A stretch of DNA of 64,000 nt from an uncultured Deferribacteraceae bacterium (GTDB lineage Bacteria; Chrysiogenota; Deferribacteres; Deferribacterales; Mucispirillaceae): NCBI GenBank assembly GCA_947041165.1, contig CAMRCY010000002.1, positions 1-64,000 of the forward strand. The letters are read 5' to 3'. The notes below the pieces were generated by a model. The model was not told the DNA's origin, ran no database searches, and saw nothing but the letters and a program-made list of their open reading frames with translations. This document shows positions 1-9,040 of this stretch, in pieces. Positions within the stretch are counted from its first letter, which is position 1. Each line of letters starts with the position of its first letter. The position numbers were made by a program, and so were the translations under genes.

Positions 1-292
1 CTAACCGTGCCAACTGCCTAACCGTGCAAACTGCCTAACCGTGCCAACTGCCTAACCGTGCAAACTGCCTAACCGTGCCAACTGCCTAACCGTGCAAACT
101 GCCTAACCGTGCCAACTGCCTAATCGTGCCAACTGCCCAACCGTGCCAACTGCCTAATCGTGCCAACTTGCCCAACCGTGCCAACTTGCCCAACCGTGCC
201 AACTGCCTAATCGTGCCAACTGCCTAATCGTGCCAACTTGCCTAACCGTGCCAACTGCCTAACCGTGCCAACTGCCCAACCGTGCCAACTGC
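1..292. repeat. Tandem minisatellite, 17-18 bp unit, about 17 copies
   Basis: Seventeen head-to-tail copies of a unit reading ctaaccgtgccaactgc. Some have c to t or c to a changes and three have an extra t (aacttgc). The array runs off the left edge, so its full length is unknown. Units alternate between a 'ccaac' and a 'caaac' form over the first seven copies, which suggests a higher-order 34 bp period. It is richer in G+C than the other spacers, has no spacers between units and ends 17 bp before the fabD stop codon. It lies downstream of fabD. The function is unknown. Confidence 0.95.
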
Positions 293-309
293 CTAACAAT
301 ATAAGTCAA

Positions 310-1227
310 CTAGTCTAGTTTTTTTAGATCTTCTACCGTAGAGATATTAAAAACCTCTACATCACTATCTATTTTTTTAACAAGCCCTGTTAATACCGAA
401 CCTGAACCGATCTCTATAAATCTTTTTACACCTAATGATCGCATCTTCTGAACTGATTCCGTCCATCTAACTGATCCTGAAACTTGTCTAACTAAACCTT
501 CAAATACTTTAGCTGAACTTGTTACCTCTTCTGCATCAACATTATTTATTATAGGTGTTGTTAAATCACTTATGACAATATCTTTAAGATATTTTTCCAT
601 ATTGATTTTTGCAGGCTCCATCAACGAACAATGAAACGGTGCTGATACTGGTAACGATATAACTCGTTTTGCTCCAGCTTTTTTTGCCGTTTCTATAAAT
701 CTTTCTTTTGCTGATGCATGTCCTGCTACAACTACTTGTCCATCACAGTTAAAGTTTGCAACCTCTATAATTGAGTTGTCCTCAGACACATGTTCACAAA
801 CTGCAATAACATCAACATCTCGCATTCCTAAAACAGCCATCATAACGCCATGCCCTGATGGAACTGCTGTTTGCATAAATTTGCCTCTGTTGTGAACTGC
901 AATAACAGTATCTTCAAAACACATTCCGCCTGCAACTGTTACTGCTGTATATTCACCTAACGAATGTCCTGCAAAATATGATGGAGATATTCTATGAGAT
1001 ATTGCACTCCAAATTACCATAGATACAGTTAATAATGCCGGTTGAGTGTTCGCCGTTAAACGAAGCTCATCATCACTACCATTGAAAATAATATCTGTGA
1101 TTGAATAACCTAAAGCCTTATCGGCTCTCTCAAACAAAGTCTTAGACTCATCAAATGAATTATAAAAATCAAAACCCATCTTAAGCTGTTGAGAACCTTG
1201 ACCTGGAAAAATTATCGCCGTTGACAT
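310..1227 (-). CDS. fabD: Malonyl-CoA:ACP transacylase (FabD)
   Basis: Transfers malonyl from CoA to acyl carrier protein, supplying the extender for type II fatty acid synthesis in the cytosol. The 305 aa length is normal. The N-terminus has the family GQGSQ motif at residues 9-13. The nucleophile serine is S89 in GHSLGEY and the catalytic histidine is H199 in SAPFHC. It lies downstream of plsX on the same strand but is separated by a 250 bp spacer holding a repeat array, so a separate promoter is possible. fabH, which often sits between plsX and fabD, is absent here. The following genes lie outside the window, beyond the array at the left edge. Identification is secure. Confidence 0.97.
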   Translation of the reverse strand: MSTAIIFPGQGSQQLKMGFDFYNSFDESKTLFERADKALGYSITDIIFNGSDDELRLTANTQPALLTVSMVIWSAISHRISPSYFAGHSLGEYTAVTVAGGMCFEDTVIAVHNRGKFMQTAVPSGHGVMMAVLGMRDVDVIAVCEHVSEDNSIIEVANFNCDGQVVVAGHASAKERFIETAKKAGAKRVISLPVSAPFHCSLMEPAKINMEKYLKDIVISDLTTPIINNVDAEEVTSSAKVFEGLVRQVSGSVRWTESVQKMRSLGVKRFIEIGSGSVLTGLVKKIDSDVEVFNISTVEDLKKLD

Positions 1228-1334
1228 ATTATTCCTTTATCCCTTATTCCTTTAATATGTAGGTGTATATCAATAATGATAAAACCTATACCCCTATTTA
1301 ATAAAATAATGACCAACATTATAACAAATATTAT

Positions 1335-1445
1335 CGTATTAGCAAATACATATTATCATATGTCTAGTATTCGCAAATACATATTGTCATATGTTTAGTA
1401 TTAACAAATACATATTGTCATATATCTAGTATTTGCAAATATATG
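1335..1445. repeat. Tandem repeat, 31 bp unit, about 3.6 copies
   Basis: Lies in the plsX-fabD spacer. Units read approximately agtattcgcaaatacatatt followed by gtcatatgttt, with periods of 30-31 bp at 1336, 1366, 1397 and 1428. The rest of the 250 bp spacer is AT-rich with nothing else recognisable. It may interrupt what would otherwise be a plsX-fabD operon. Confidence 0.85.
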
Positions 1446-1477
1446 CAAACACAACTGTTATAATAGAAAGAAACTCT

Positions 1478-2482
1478 CTATAGACTTTTTAAGCCCTCAA
1501 TAATCGCACTATTCATCTTATTTAAAACAGCCTCACGTGCAACACGGATACCGTTTGTTATTGCAACCTGATTTGATCCACCATGTCCGATAATACATAC
1601 ACCGTTTACACCTAATAATGGTGCTCCACCGTATACTGAACTATCACCTTTTGCTTTCACATTATGAAAAACATCTTTAAGTAGAAGTGCTCCGATCTTT
1701 GCTCTGAATGATTTACCGATCTCTTCTTTAAGAGATTTGAAAATCATACCTACAACAGATTGAGTAACTTTGATCGTGATGTTTCCAACATACCCATCAC
1801 TAATAACTACATCAGCTTCACCCTTATAAAGAATTTTAGCCTCAATGTTACCAACAAAATTGATACACTTTAAATCTCTTAAAAGTGGAAATGTGCTCTT
1901 TGTAAGCGCGTCGCCCTTACCCTCTTCTTCACCGTTAGATAACAAGCCAACAGATGGATTAGATATATTTAGAACTCTATTGGCGTAAGCCGAACCCATT
2001 ATTGCAAATGTTACAAGGTGTTCTGGTTTACAATCAACATTAGCTCCGATATCTAACATAAAAAACTTATCTCGGCTACCTGATGCAGGAAGTACTGATC
2101 CTATCGCTGGACGTGAAATACCTTCAAGCATTCCTAACGTAACCATAGCCACAGCCATAATAGCGCCTGAATTACCAGCTGAAAAAAATGCGTCTGCTTT
2201 ACCCTCTTTAACAAGTTTTAAGCCCAAATGCATCGAAGATCGTCTTTTGCCTCTGACAATTTCTGATGGAACATCATCCATAAGAATAACCTCGTCAGCG
2301 TGCATAACAGATAACCTAGGATGAGATTTTGCACCTATACTTCCAAGTTCACGCATTACAATATCTTTATTGCCTATAAGTGTTATCTTTATATCTGAAT
2401 ATTTCATCAGTGCATCGACTACTCCTCTAACAACTACAGAGGGAGCGTAATCACCACCCATCGCATCAACTGATATCATCAT
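1478..2482 (-). CDS. plsX: Phosphate acyltransferase PlsX
   Basis: Makes acyl-phosphate from acyl-ACP, the acyl donor for PlsY in phospholipid synthesis. It is a peripheral membrane enzyme. The protein has 334 aa, with the family N-terminus ISVDAMGGDYAP and a conserved SAGNSGA segment near residue 102. The first two residues are both Met, so the start could be one codon further in. It starts 22 bp after the rpmF stop, in the common rpmF-plsX arrangement, so the two are probably co-transcribed. Confidence 0.97.
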   Translation of the reverse strand: MMISVDAMGGDYAPSVVVRGVVDALMKYSDIKITLIGNKDIVMRELGSIGAKSHPRLSVMHADEVILMDDVPSEIVRGKRRSSMHLGLKLVKEGKADAFFSAGNSGAIMAVAMVTLGMLEGISRPAIGSVLPASGSRDKFFMLDIGANVDCKPEHLVTFAIMGSAYANRVLNISNPSVGLLSNGEEEGKGDALTKSTFPLLRDLKCINFVGNIEAKILYKGEADVVISDGYVGNITIKVTQSVVGMIFKSLKEEIGKSFRAKIGALLLKDVFHNVKAKGDSSVYGGAPLLGVNGVCIIGHGGSNQVAITNGIRVAREAVLNKMNSAIIEGLKSL

Positions 2483-2504
2483 AGCGAAAAACCTCCACAG
2501 ATTT

Positions 2505-2690
2505 TTAAACCTCTGTCATACCTTTTATCACTTGTCTTCCATTGTACGATCCACATGCTCTGCAAAGTGCGTGAGCTAATTTCAACTCTCCACATTTAGA
2601 ACATTTAACACTGTTTAATGTCGCTGCTCTGTGATGTGATCTTCTCATCTTAATTCTACTTTTTGTTACCTTATGCTTCGGTCCTGCCAT
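2505..2690 (-). CDS. rpmF: Large ribosomal subunit protein bL32
   Basis: A 61 aa protein of the 50S subunit. It starts with the basic MAGPKHKVTKSR segment and has two CxxC pairs (CSKC and CRAC) separated by ten residues, a zinc-ribbon form of bL32. It sits between the YceD-like gene and plsX, the standard neighbourhood. A clear Shine-Dalgarno (ctaaggag on the minus strand) precedes the ATG. Confidence 0.97.
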   Translation of the reverse strand: MAGPKHKVTKSRIKMRRSHHRAATLNSVKCSKCGELKLAHALCRACGSYNGRQVIKGMTEV

Positions 2691-2767
2691 CTCAAACTCC
2701 TTAGTGTTCTACTAATATTATATATTGTAATATATACGAATATATCTAATCGAACTATCATTTTAAA

Positions 2768-2790
2768 TTAATGTATTAAACATACATTAA
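2768..2790 (-). terminator. AT-rich hairpin at the end of the YceD-like gene
   Basis: Arms ttaatgta and tacattaa are fully complementary around a 7-base loop and overlap the YceD-like gene stop codon. It has no G+C-rich core and only a short T run, so it could be a weak terminator or processing site, or simply AT-rich coincidence. Confidence 0.25.
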
Positions 2791-3197
2791 TAATTTATTC
2801 CATCACACTCTTCACTACATAACTTTTTACCTGGTGTTAAAAGTAACACCTCTTCTCGTAAAAACTCATCTATATCAAAATGATCGATAGCTGTAACATA
2901 TACATCTATCTCTTCATCTGTCAATCCATCACTCTCAACAACATCACTAACTATCTCTACATTAGATATAACTTGTGATATCGTAGCTTCTCCTACAACC
3001 GTTGCACTCTCTAAACATCTATCACATTTAGAGGTTAACGAATAAGATAAATCGCCACTCAAAATATATTGTTTGCCAACCTTTTCAAGTCTACCTTTAA
3101 ACTCTTTTACATGATAAAGATCTGAAGATTCTTCAAATTCAAAAGATCTATCTATCTCTGCAACATTGTTTTTAATTAAATCATACCTTATTTTCAA
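2787..3197 (-). CDS. YceD family protein (DUF177)
   Basis: A 136 aa member of the YceD/DUF177 family, which is usually encoded just upstream of rpmF and is linked to 23S rRNA accumulation in some organisms. The family CDRCLE motif lies near residues 59-64, with an acidic stretch after it and a C-terminal CSEEC segment. The C-terminus ends at CDGINY, shorter than family members with a final Cys-rich tail, so one metal-binding pair seems missing. The following gene is rpmF after 96 bp. Confidence 0.88.
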   Translation of the reverse strand: MKIRYDLIKNNVAEIDRSFEFEESSDLYHVKEFKGRLEKVGKQYILSGDLSYSLTSKCDRCLESATVVGEATISQVISNVEIVSDVVESDGLTDEEIDVYVTAIDHFDIDEFLREEVLLLTPGKKLCSEECDGINY

Positions 3198-3285
3198 AAC
3201 AAACCTCTATAAAACTAACGAAATATATTTAGCAATCTAAAATAAGTCTGTTAGTTTATCATAATTTACAAATAAATAAAGAAAT

Positions 3286-4560
3286 TTATTTATTTTGTCT
3301 ATATATGATGCTATTTGCATGTCCATCTAAGCCTTCGTCTGAGGCTAATCTTATAACATCTTTTGATGCAAAATCAAACTCTTCTTTACTATAACATATA
3401 ATAGACGAACGCTTAATAAAATCGTAAGTTCCTAGCGGTGAGAAAAATCTTGCACTACCACCTGTTGGTAATACATGGTTAGGTCCTGCATAATAATCAC
3501 CTATAACCTCAGGAGAATACTCTCCCATAAATATAGCACCTGCATGCTTAATCTTAGGCAAAAACTCCATAGGAGATTTGATGTATAACTCTAAATGTTC
3601 TGGTGCAAATGAATTAGATATCTCAGCTGCCTCATCAAGGGTATCAACTAACACAATCGCTCCATAATTATCTAACGATTTCTGAGCAATCTCTTTTCTT
3701 GGCAATAGAGCTAACTGTCTTTTAAGCTCCACTAAAACCTTTTCTGCTAAATCTTTAGAGTTAGTAACAGTAACCGATGCCGCAAGCTCATCATGCTCTG
3801 CTTGTGATAACATATCTGCTGCAACCCTCGCTGGATTTGCATACTTATCTGCTATTATCAAGATCTCACTAGGCCCTGCTATCATATCAATATCCACTAA
3901 TCCAAATACTGATTTTTTAGCAAGCGCTACATATATATTGCCTGGACCTACTATCTTATCAACCTTCTTAATACTATCCGTTCCATAAGCTAATGCTCCG
4001 ATCGCTTGAGCACCACCAACCTTATAAATCTCTGTCACACCTGCAATTTTTGCAGCAAGTAGAACTTTAGGATTTATATATCCATCAACCGCAGGAGTAA
4101 CCATTGCGATCTCTTTCACACCTGCAACCTTAGCAGGTAGAGCGTTCATTAATACAGATGAAAAGTATGAAGCTTTGCCACCTGGAACATAAATACCTAC
4201 CCTTTCAATAGGCGTAACTCGTTGTCCTAAAATAGATCCATTAGACGTTTCAATATTCCAACTCTTCTCTATTTGATATGAGTGAAACGATAGTATGTTA
4301 TCTCTCGCTCTTGATAACGCTTCTAGGAACTCTTTATCAACAGTTGCGACAGCTTCATCAATTTCTTTATCTGTTACACGAACAGTATTTGCATCTAAAT
4401 CCAATCTATCAAACTTTGAAGTGTATGAAAATAAAGCCTCATCACCTAAAGTTTTAACATCATTTAAAATCGTCTTAACTGTTTCTTCATACTGAGAGTT
4501 TGACGACTCATTTCTATTTTTTATCTCATCTAATCTTTTATCTGTTTTACTTATTATCAT
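3286..4560 (-). CDS. hisD: Histidinol dehydrogenase
   Basis: Catalyses the last two steps of histidine synthesis, L-histinol to L-histidine, with NAD+ and zinc. The 424 aa length is typical. Visible motifs are ERVGIYVPGGKASY, the nucleotide-binding VGGAQAIGAL, VGPGN, FAPEHLELY with the catalytic Glu-His pair, and the GDYYAGPNHVLPTGG segment. The first 14 bp overlap the end of the DUF484 gene upstream, indicating co-transcription with polA and DUF484. No other his genes are in the window, so the histidine genes are scattered in this genome. Confidence 0.98.
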   Translation of the reverse strand: MIISKTDKRLDEIKNRNESSNSQYEETVKTILNDVKTLGDEALFSYTSKFDRLDLDANTVRVTDKEIDEAVATVDKEFLEALSRARDNILSFHSYQIEKSWNIETSNGSILGQRVTPIERVGIYVPGGKASYFSSVLMNALPAKVAGVKEIAMVTPAVDGYINPKVLLAAKIAGVTEIYKVGGAQAIGALAYGTDSIKKVDKIVGPGNIYVALAKKSVFGLVDIDMIAGPSEILIIADKYANPARVAADMLSQAEHDELAASVTVTNSKDLAEKVLVELKRQLALLPRKEIAQKSLDNYGAIVLVDTLDEAAEISNSFAPEHLELYIKSPMEFLPKIKHAGAIFMGEYSPEVIGDYYAGPNHVLPTGGSARFFSPLGTYDFIKRSSIICYSKEEFDFASKDVIRLASDEGLDGHANSIIYRQNK

Positions 4561-5122
4561 CGTTACTACTCTCTAATAAATATCTATTATTTAAATTTTT
4601 TATTGATATCGCTGTGAAGATAGATAGATCATTTATAAAATCAAAATTTTTCTCTAACACAAATCGTTTATCATCTAAACTATACATGCCAACTGCACCT
4701 ATAATATCTTTATCACGTTTTATAGGTGAAAGAATATATGAATAATCACCATCTATCACTTTAAAATCTTCGTGAATTGATGCATCAGCTTTACCATTAT
4801 ATATTCTTTTCTCTAAAAATGTATATCTAAAAGCATCTGCTGAAACAATTTTCACTCTCGCTATATCATCAGCTACACTATTTAAAATCTCATAACTATC
4901 TTCTTTAAAAAATATTACAGCTTTATCCAGATTAAAAATCTCTTCAAGATATTTTAACGCCGTATCTGAAATCTCTAAAACAGTGTCCGATACAAGTAAT
5001 GAAAAACCAACTATCCTAAAACCTTTGTAGATAGATTCGTTCTTGCGTACCATAGATACCATACTTTTTAACTCTTGTTTTAACTCATAATTCTCTTTCA
5101 AGATATCATTCATTTTAGCCAT
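4547..5122 (-). CDS. DUF484 (GAF-like) family protein
   Basis: A 191 aa protein with an N-terminal coiled-coil stretch (about residues 5-30, rich in K, E and L) followed by a GAF-like domain. The segment ending SPIKRDKDIIGAVGMYSLD fits DUF484 proteins. It sits 3 bp after the polA stop and overlaps hisD, so all three form one transcription unit. The biochemical function of DUF484 is not established. In other bacteria it lies near xerC or dapF, which is not the case here. Confidence 0.7.
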   Translation of the reverse strand: MAKMNDILKENYELKQELKSMVSMVRKNESIYKGFRIVGFSLLVSDTVLEISDTALKYLEEIFNLDKAVIFFKEDSYEILNSVADDIARVKIVSADAFRYTFLEKRIYNGKADASIHEDFKVIDGDYSYILSPIKRDKDIIGAVGMYSLDDKRFVLEKNFDFINDLSIFTAISIKNLNNRYLLESSNDDNK

Positions 5123-5125
5123 ATT

Positions 5126-7561
5126 TTATATCTCTCCCCAATTGATCCCTACGTAACTGTTCACTATTAAAGGGATATCAAGCGATATAATATTCTGCAT
5201 TATATCTATAACTTTTAACTCAAACTCTGCAACCAAACTATCGTTCACTTCAAATATTAATTCATCATGAATCTGTAAAAGTGGTCTGACATCTAAGTTG
5301 TTTTCAATAATATATTTATCAATCTCAACCATAGCTAACTTAATTATATCAGCAGCTGAACCTTGTATCACAGCGTTTAACGCCATACGAACTGCTCTTG
5401 ATTTAACAGTGAAATTTCGATCGTTAATTCCGTGAATATACCTTTTTCTCTTCAGTATTGTCTCGCAATAACCTCTCTCTTCAGCCTCTTTTATAATCGT
5501 ATCTTTATATGCCTTAACTTGATTGTAACTATCATAATATCTATCAATAAATTTAGTAGCATCTGCAACCGATATATCTATCTCTTTCGATAAACCGAAA
5601 GCCGACTGTCCATATAGCACTCCAAAATTAACAACTTTAGCCGTGCGTCTTGCTCTATCACTTACCTCTTCATCACTCGATAAATTGTAAATTCCTCGTG
5701 CAGTTAAATCATGGATATCTAAACCATCTCTAAATGCAAGTTGTAAATTATCATCCTTTGATAGATGTGCCAAAACTCGAAGTTCAATCTGTGAGTAATC
5801 AAACGATAATAATTTATATCCATCAATAGATACAAACGCAGATCTGATCGCTGTTCCATATTCGCCTGTTGCAGGAATGTTCTGCATATTAGGTTGAACA
5901 GATGAGAGCCTGCCTGTTGCCGTTCCTGTTTGTTTAAAAATTGTGTGTATTCTGCCATCTTCTTCTACAAACTCTAATAGGCTTGATGTGTAGGTTGAAA
6001 TTAATTTATTCAACTCTCTATATTTTAAAATATTATCTATAAGTGGTGAGTAAACAGGATTTAAATATTTCAACTCTTTTAAAGTTTCAACATCTGTTGA
6101 GTTACTTTTTCTAACTCGTTTCAACAGTAGCTCTTCATATAAATAAACAGCAAGCTGTTTAGGAGAATTTAGATTTATATCATCGCCTGTTTCAGATTTG
6201 ATCGCTTCAATTAATATATCTAACTCAACTTGTAACTTCGCCTCTAACGATATAATAATCTCTTGATCTACTTTTATTCCGTTAACTTCCATCCTTGCAA
6301 GTACTAAAGCAACCTCTAATTCTAAATCATAATATAGATCGCTTAAACCATCATCGGTTTTAAATTTCTCATTTATTAAATCTAATTTACTTACGATTTT
6401 TACAAAAAAGATCTCCTTATCTTCACTCTTCTTAGTGGTTAATCCACCCTCATCTGCATCTATTAGATATGTTACTAATAATATATCTATAACCTTAGAT
6501 GCTATAAAATCAGGATACTTTTTGATGATAGATTTTATATCGTAACAGTACTCTGTTGTGATATCTAAATCATTCGTTAATCTATAATTACGCTCGGAAG
6601 CTAAATAGATTTCATCTTCATAAAATATCGTAACAGTTGGTGTGAAATCATCTAACATCACAAGAGGTTCAAAATCGTTTTTAATCTCTATATTTATACT
6701 TTCGTTAGATTTGATCAACTTTTCAAGATGTCTTTTGAGTCCATATTTTTCATATAATGGAACTAAACATTCAACATCTAAAGAATTGATAACTCTCTCA
6801 AAATTTTCAATATATTTTAATTGCACAAGCTCTTTAGAAAGATATGCCATCTCTTTATCAGCTATCAGTTTATCTTTAAGTTTGCCTGCAACTGATTCAA
6901 CATTTAAATAAATATTATCTAATGTTTTATACTCGCTTAATAGTTTTTTAGCAGTAACAAGTCCAACACCTTTGACGCCTGGAATATTATCTGAACTATC
7001 CCCTGCTAACGCTAACATATCTTGAATATCTTCTGGATAGAGTTCAAACTTTTCATGAACTTTATCCCTATCCATAACTATATTGCTCTTATAGTCGTAT
7101 ATAAAAACTCTGTCATTAACTAACTGATGTAGATCTTTATCTTTGCTCACTATATATACTTTAGATGTGAGATCATTAGGTGTTTCTGATTTCGATGTAA
7201 GATCTTTTGCAAGCGTGCTTATCACATCATCAGCCTCATATCCATCTATAACATATTGCTCTAAACCCATTAGTGGAATAATGCTTTGCAAAATCCCCAT
7301 TTGGATAACAAGATCATCTGGCATAGACTCTCTTGTTGCTTTATATTCAGCGAGCATATCGTGTCGATAATTTTTAACCTTAGAGTCAAAAACAACGATG
7401 ACATTAGTTACACCTTCAAGTTTTCTTAACTTATCCACAACCGCTAAAAACATATGAAGAACCCCTGTTGGAGTGTCATCAACTTTTAATGGAGGTGCAC
7501 CATAAAACATTCTGTATGCAACAGAATGTCCATCTATAACTACTGTTATCTCATCTGACAT
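5126..7561 (-). CDS. polA: DNA polymerase I with degenerate proofreading domain
   Basis: Repair and Okazaki-fragment-processing polymerase of 811 aa, shorter than the 928 aa E. coli enzyme. Residues 1 to about 285 are the 5'-nuclease domain (FDSKVKNYRH, GYEADDVI, GDSSDNIPGVKGVG). About 290-420 corresponds to the 3'-5' exonuclease domain but is short and lacks the acidic DxE metal site, so proofreading is probably lost. The polymerase domain follows, with motif A (SFDYSQIELR), motif B (RRTAKVVNFGVLYGQ) and motif C (QIHDELIFEV). It is the first gene of the unit that continues into DUF484 and hisD. Confidence 0.97.
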   Translation of the reverse strand: MSDEITVVIDGHSVAYRMFYGAPPLKVDDTPTGVLHMFLAVVDKLRKLEGVTNVIVVFDSKVKNYRHDMLAEYKATRESMPDDLVIQMGILQSIIPLMGLEQYVIDGYEADDVISTLAKDLTSKSETPNDLTSKVYIVSKDKDLHQLVNDRVFIYDYKSNIVMDRDKVHEKFELYPEDIQDMLALAGDSSDNIPGVKGVGLVTAKKLLSEYKTLDNIYLNVESVAGKLKDKLIADKEMAYLSKELVQLKYIENFERVINSLDVECLVPLYEKYGLKRHLEKLIKSNESINIEIKNDFEPLVMLDDFTPTVTIFYEDEIYLASERNYRLTNDLDITTEYCYDIKSIIKKYPDFIASKVIDILLVTYLIDADEGGLTTKKSEDKEIFFVKIVSKLDLINEKFKTDDGLSDLYYDLELEVALVLARMEVNGIKVDQEIIISLEAKLQVELDILIEAIKSETGDDINLNSPKQLAVYLYEELLLKRVRKSNSTDVETLKELKYLNPVYSPLIDNILKYRELNKLISTYTSSLLEFVEEDGRIHTIFKQTGTATGRLSSVQPNMQNIPATGEYGTAIRSAFVSIDGYKLLSFDYSQIELRVLAHLSKDDNLQLAFRDGLDIHDLTARGIYNLSSDEEVSDRARRTAKVVNFGVLYGQSAFGLSKEIDISVADATKFIDRYYDSYNQVKAYKDTIIKEAEERGYCETILKRKRYIHGINDRNFTVKSRAVRMALNAVIQGSAADIIKLAMVEIDKYIIENNLDVRPLLQIHDELIFEVNDSLVAEFELKVIDIMQNIISLDIPLIVNSYVGINWGEI

Positions 7562-7768
7562 CTTACTTTATCTCTCTTTTACAAACTAACTGACTGCAAC
7601 TTTTACGACTGAATTATTTAATATTATTTATATAAAATTTACTGAATTAATTATATAAATTTCTACAAACTTAATTACTACTCTATTGTGATATTATGAA
7701 TCAGCAAACTTACCACTTCGTAATTTTGAACCTGTTCGCAACTTTTACAACTTTATAAATTTTAACAA

Positions 7769-7864
7769 ACTGACTAAGCCTAATTTACACGAACTGACTA
7801 AGCTTAATTTGCACAAACTGACTATGCCTAATTTGCACAAACTGACTAAGCCTAATTTGTACAA
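7769..7864. repeat. Tandem repeat, four 24 bp units
   Basis: Lies in the 429 bp spacer 7562-7990 between ilvE and polA. Four units of actgactaagcctaatttgc plus acaa start at 7769, 7793, 7817 and 7841. The flanks hold looser repeats: two AT-rich copies at about 7610-7670, and two roughly 75 bp copies of a segment with caatttt...aactcaccaaac at about 7865-7990. The last of these reaches the ilvE stop codon. No gene or terminator was seen in this spacer. Confidence 0.88.
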
Positions 7865-7990
7865 ACATGTAAACATTGTCAATTTTGCTAACTTACCAAA
7901 CTTAGTCAACTCAACAAACTATCTATTCATAATTTTTACGAACATACAAATATAGTCAATTTATATAACTCACCAAACCTAGCCCACAAA

Positions 7991-8914
7991 CTATTTTGTA
8001 GGTGTAAGCCATTTGCTATATCTTCTATTACTACCGCTTACAACGCCAAAATATGCACTTTGTATTTTTTTAGTTATAGCCCCTATTGAACCTGTTCCTA
8101 GTAATCTGTTATCCAACATACTAATAGGAGTGATCTCTGCAGCTGTGCCTGTGAAAAATGCCTCATCTGCTACATATATATCATCACGAGTAAATAACTG
8201 CTCTTTCACTGTATAATTTAAATCTTTTGCGATCTCTAAAACTGTATCTCTTGTTATCCCTTTTAATACTGATGTTAACGGAGTTGTAATAAGTACACCA
8301 TCTTTGATAATAAAAATGTTCTCTCCAGTACCTTCAGCAACATAACCCTCTGTATCAAGAAATAATGCCTCATCGTATCCAGATATATTAGCTTCACGTT
8401 TTGCCAACACAGATGTTACATAGTTTCCACAAGTTTTTGATCTGATTGGAATAGAGTTAACATTAAATCTTGTGTATGATGAAGTTTTAACTTTGATACC
8501 TCTTGATAACGCCTCATCACCTAAATATGCTCCCCAGTTCCAAGCAGCTATTATAACCTCAATAGGATATGCATCGGTTGTAGCAATACCTAAACCACCA
8601 TCACCTAATGTGATAATAGGACGGATATAACACTCTTCTAAATTATTAGCATTGATAGTTTCAAGAACGGCAGACATTAACTCTGATACAGTATATTTCT
8701 GTCTCATCATCATTATTTTTGCAGAATCTAAAAGACGCTTAATATGTTCCTCTAATCTAAATACCGCCGCACCCTTTGAAGTTTTATAACATCTAATTCC
8801 TTCAAATACACCTGTACCATAATGTAATCCATGAGATAAAACAGATACCTTAGCATTTTCACGTTCAACTAATTCTCCGTTCATCCATATAACACCATCA
8901 TTCGTAACTGACAT
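7991..8914 (-). CDS. ilvE: Branched-chain amino acid aminotransferase
   Basis: A fold-type IV PLP aminotransferase performing the last step of valine, leucine and isoleucine synthesis. It is 307 aa. The PLP lysine is K160 in the RSKTCGNYVTSVLAK segment. The FEGIR motif near residue 37 and EGTGENIF after the lysine match the family. It is monocistronic here, far from the main ilv/leu cluster at 29.7-38.7 kb. Confidence 0.97.
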   Translation of the reverse strand: MSVTNDGVIWMNGELVERENAKVSVLSHGLHYGTGVFEGIRCYKTSKGAAVFRLEEHIKRLLDSAKIMMMRQKYTVSELMSAVLETINANNLEECYIRPIITLGDGGLGIATTDAYPIEVIIAAWNWGAYLGDEALSRGIKVKTSSYTRFNVNSIPIRSKTCGNYVTSVLAKREANISGYDEALFLDTEGYVAEGTGENIFIIKDGVLITTPLTSVLKGITRDTVLEIAKDLNYTVKEQLFTRDDIYVADEAFFTGTAAEITPISMLDNRLLGTGSIGAITKKIQSAYFGVVSGSNRRYSKWLTPTK

Positions 8915-9040
8915 AGCAACTCTCCAAAAATAATATTTTAAAAAAATCTATAAATTCATAATCATAATTATATTCAATATCTATTAATTAATATATACCA
9001 AAAATCAAAACATAAAATTATCCACTAAATAACATTTATA

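Noticed and set aside
1-292. CRISPR array
   Set aside because: Units are directly adjacent with no unique spacers, and the 17 bp unit is too short. It is a tandem minisatellite.
4500-4745. 81-codon plus-strand frame near the DUF484 gene
   Set aside because: Low-complexity Leu/Phe-rich antisense frame overlapping two real genes.
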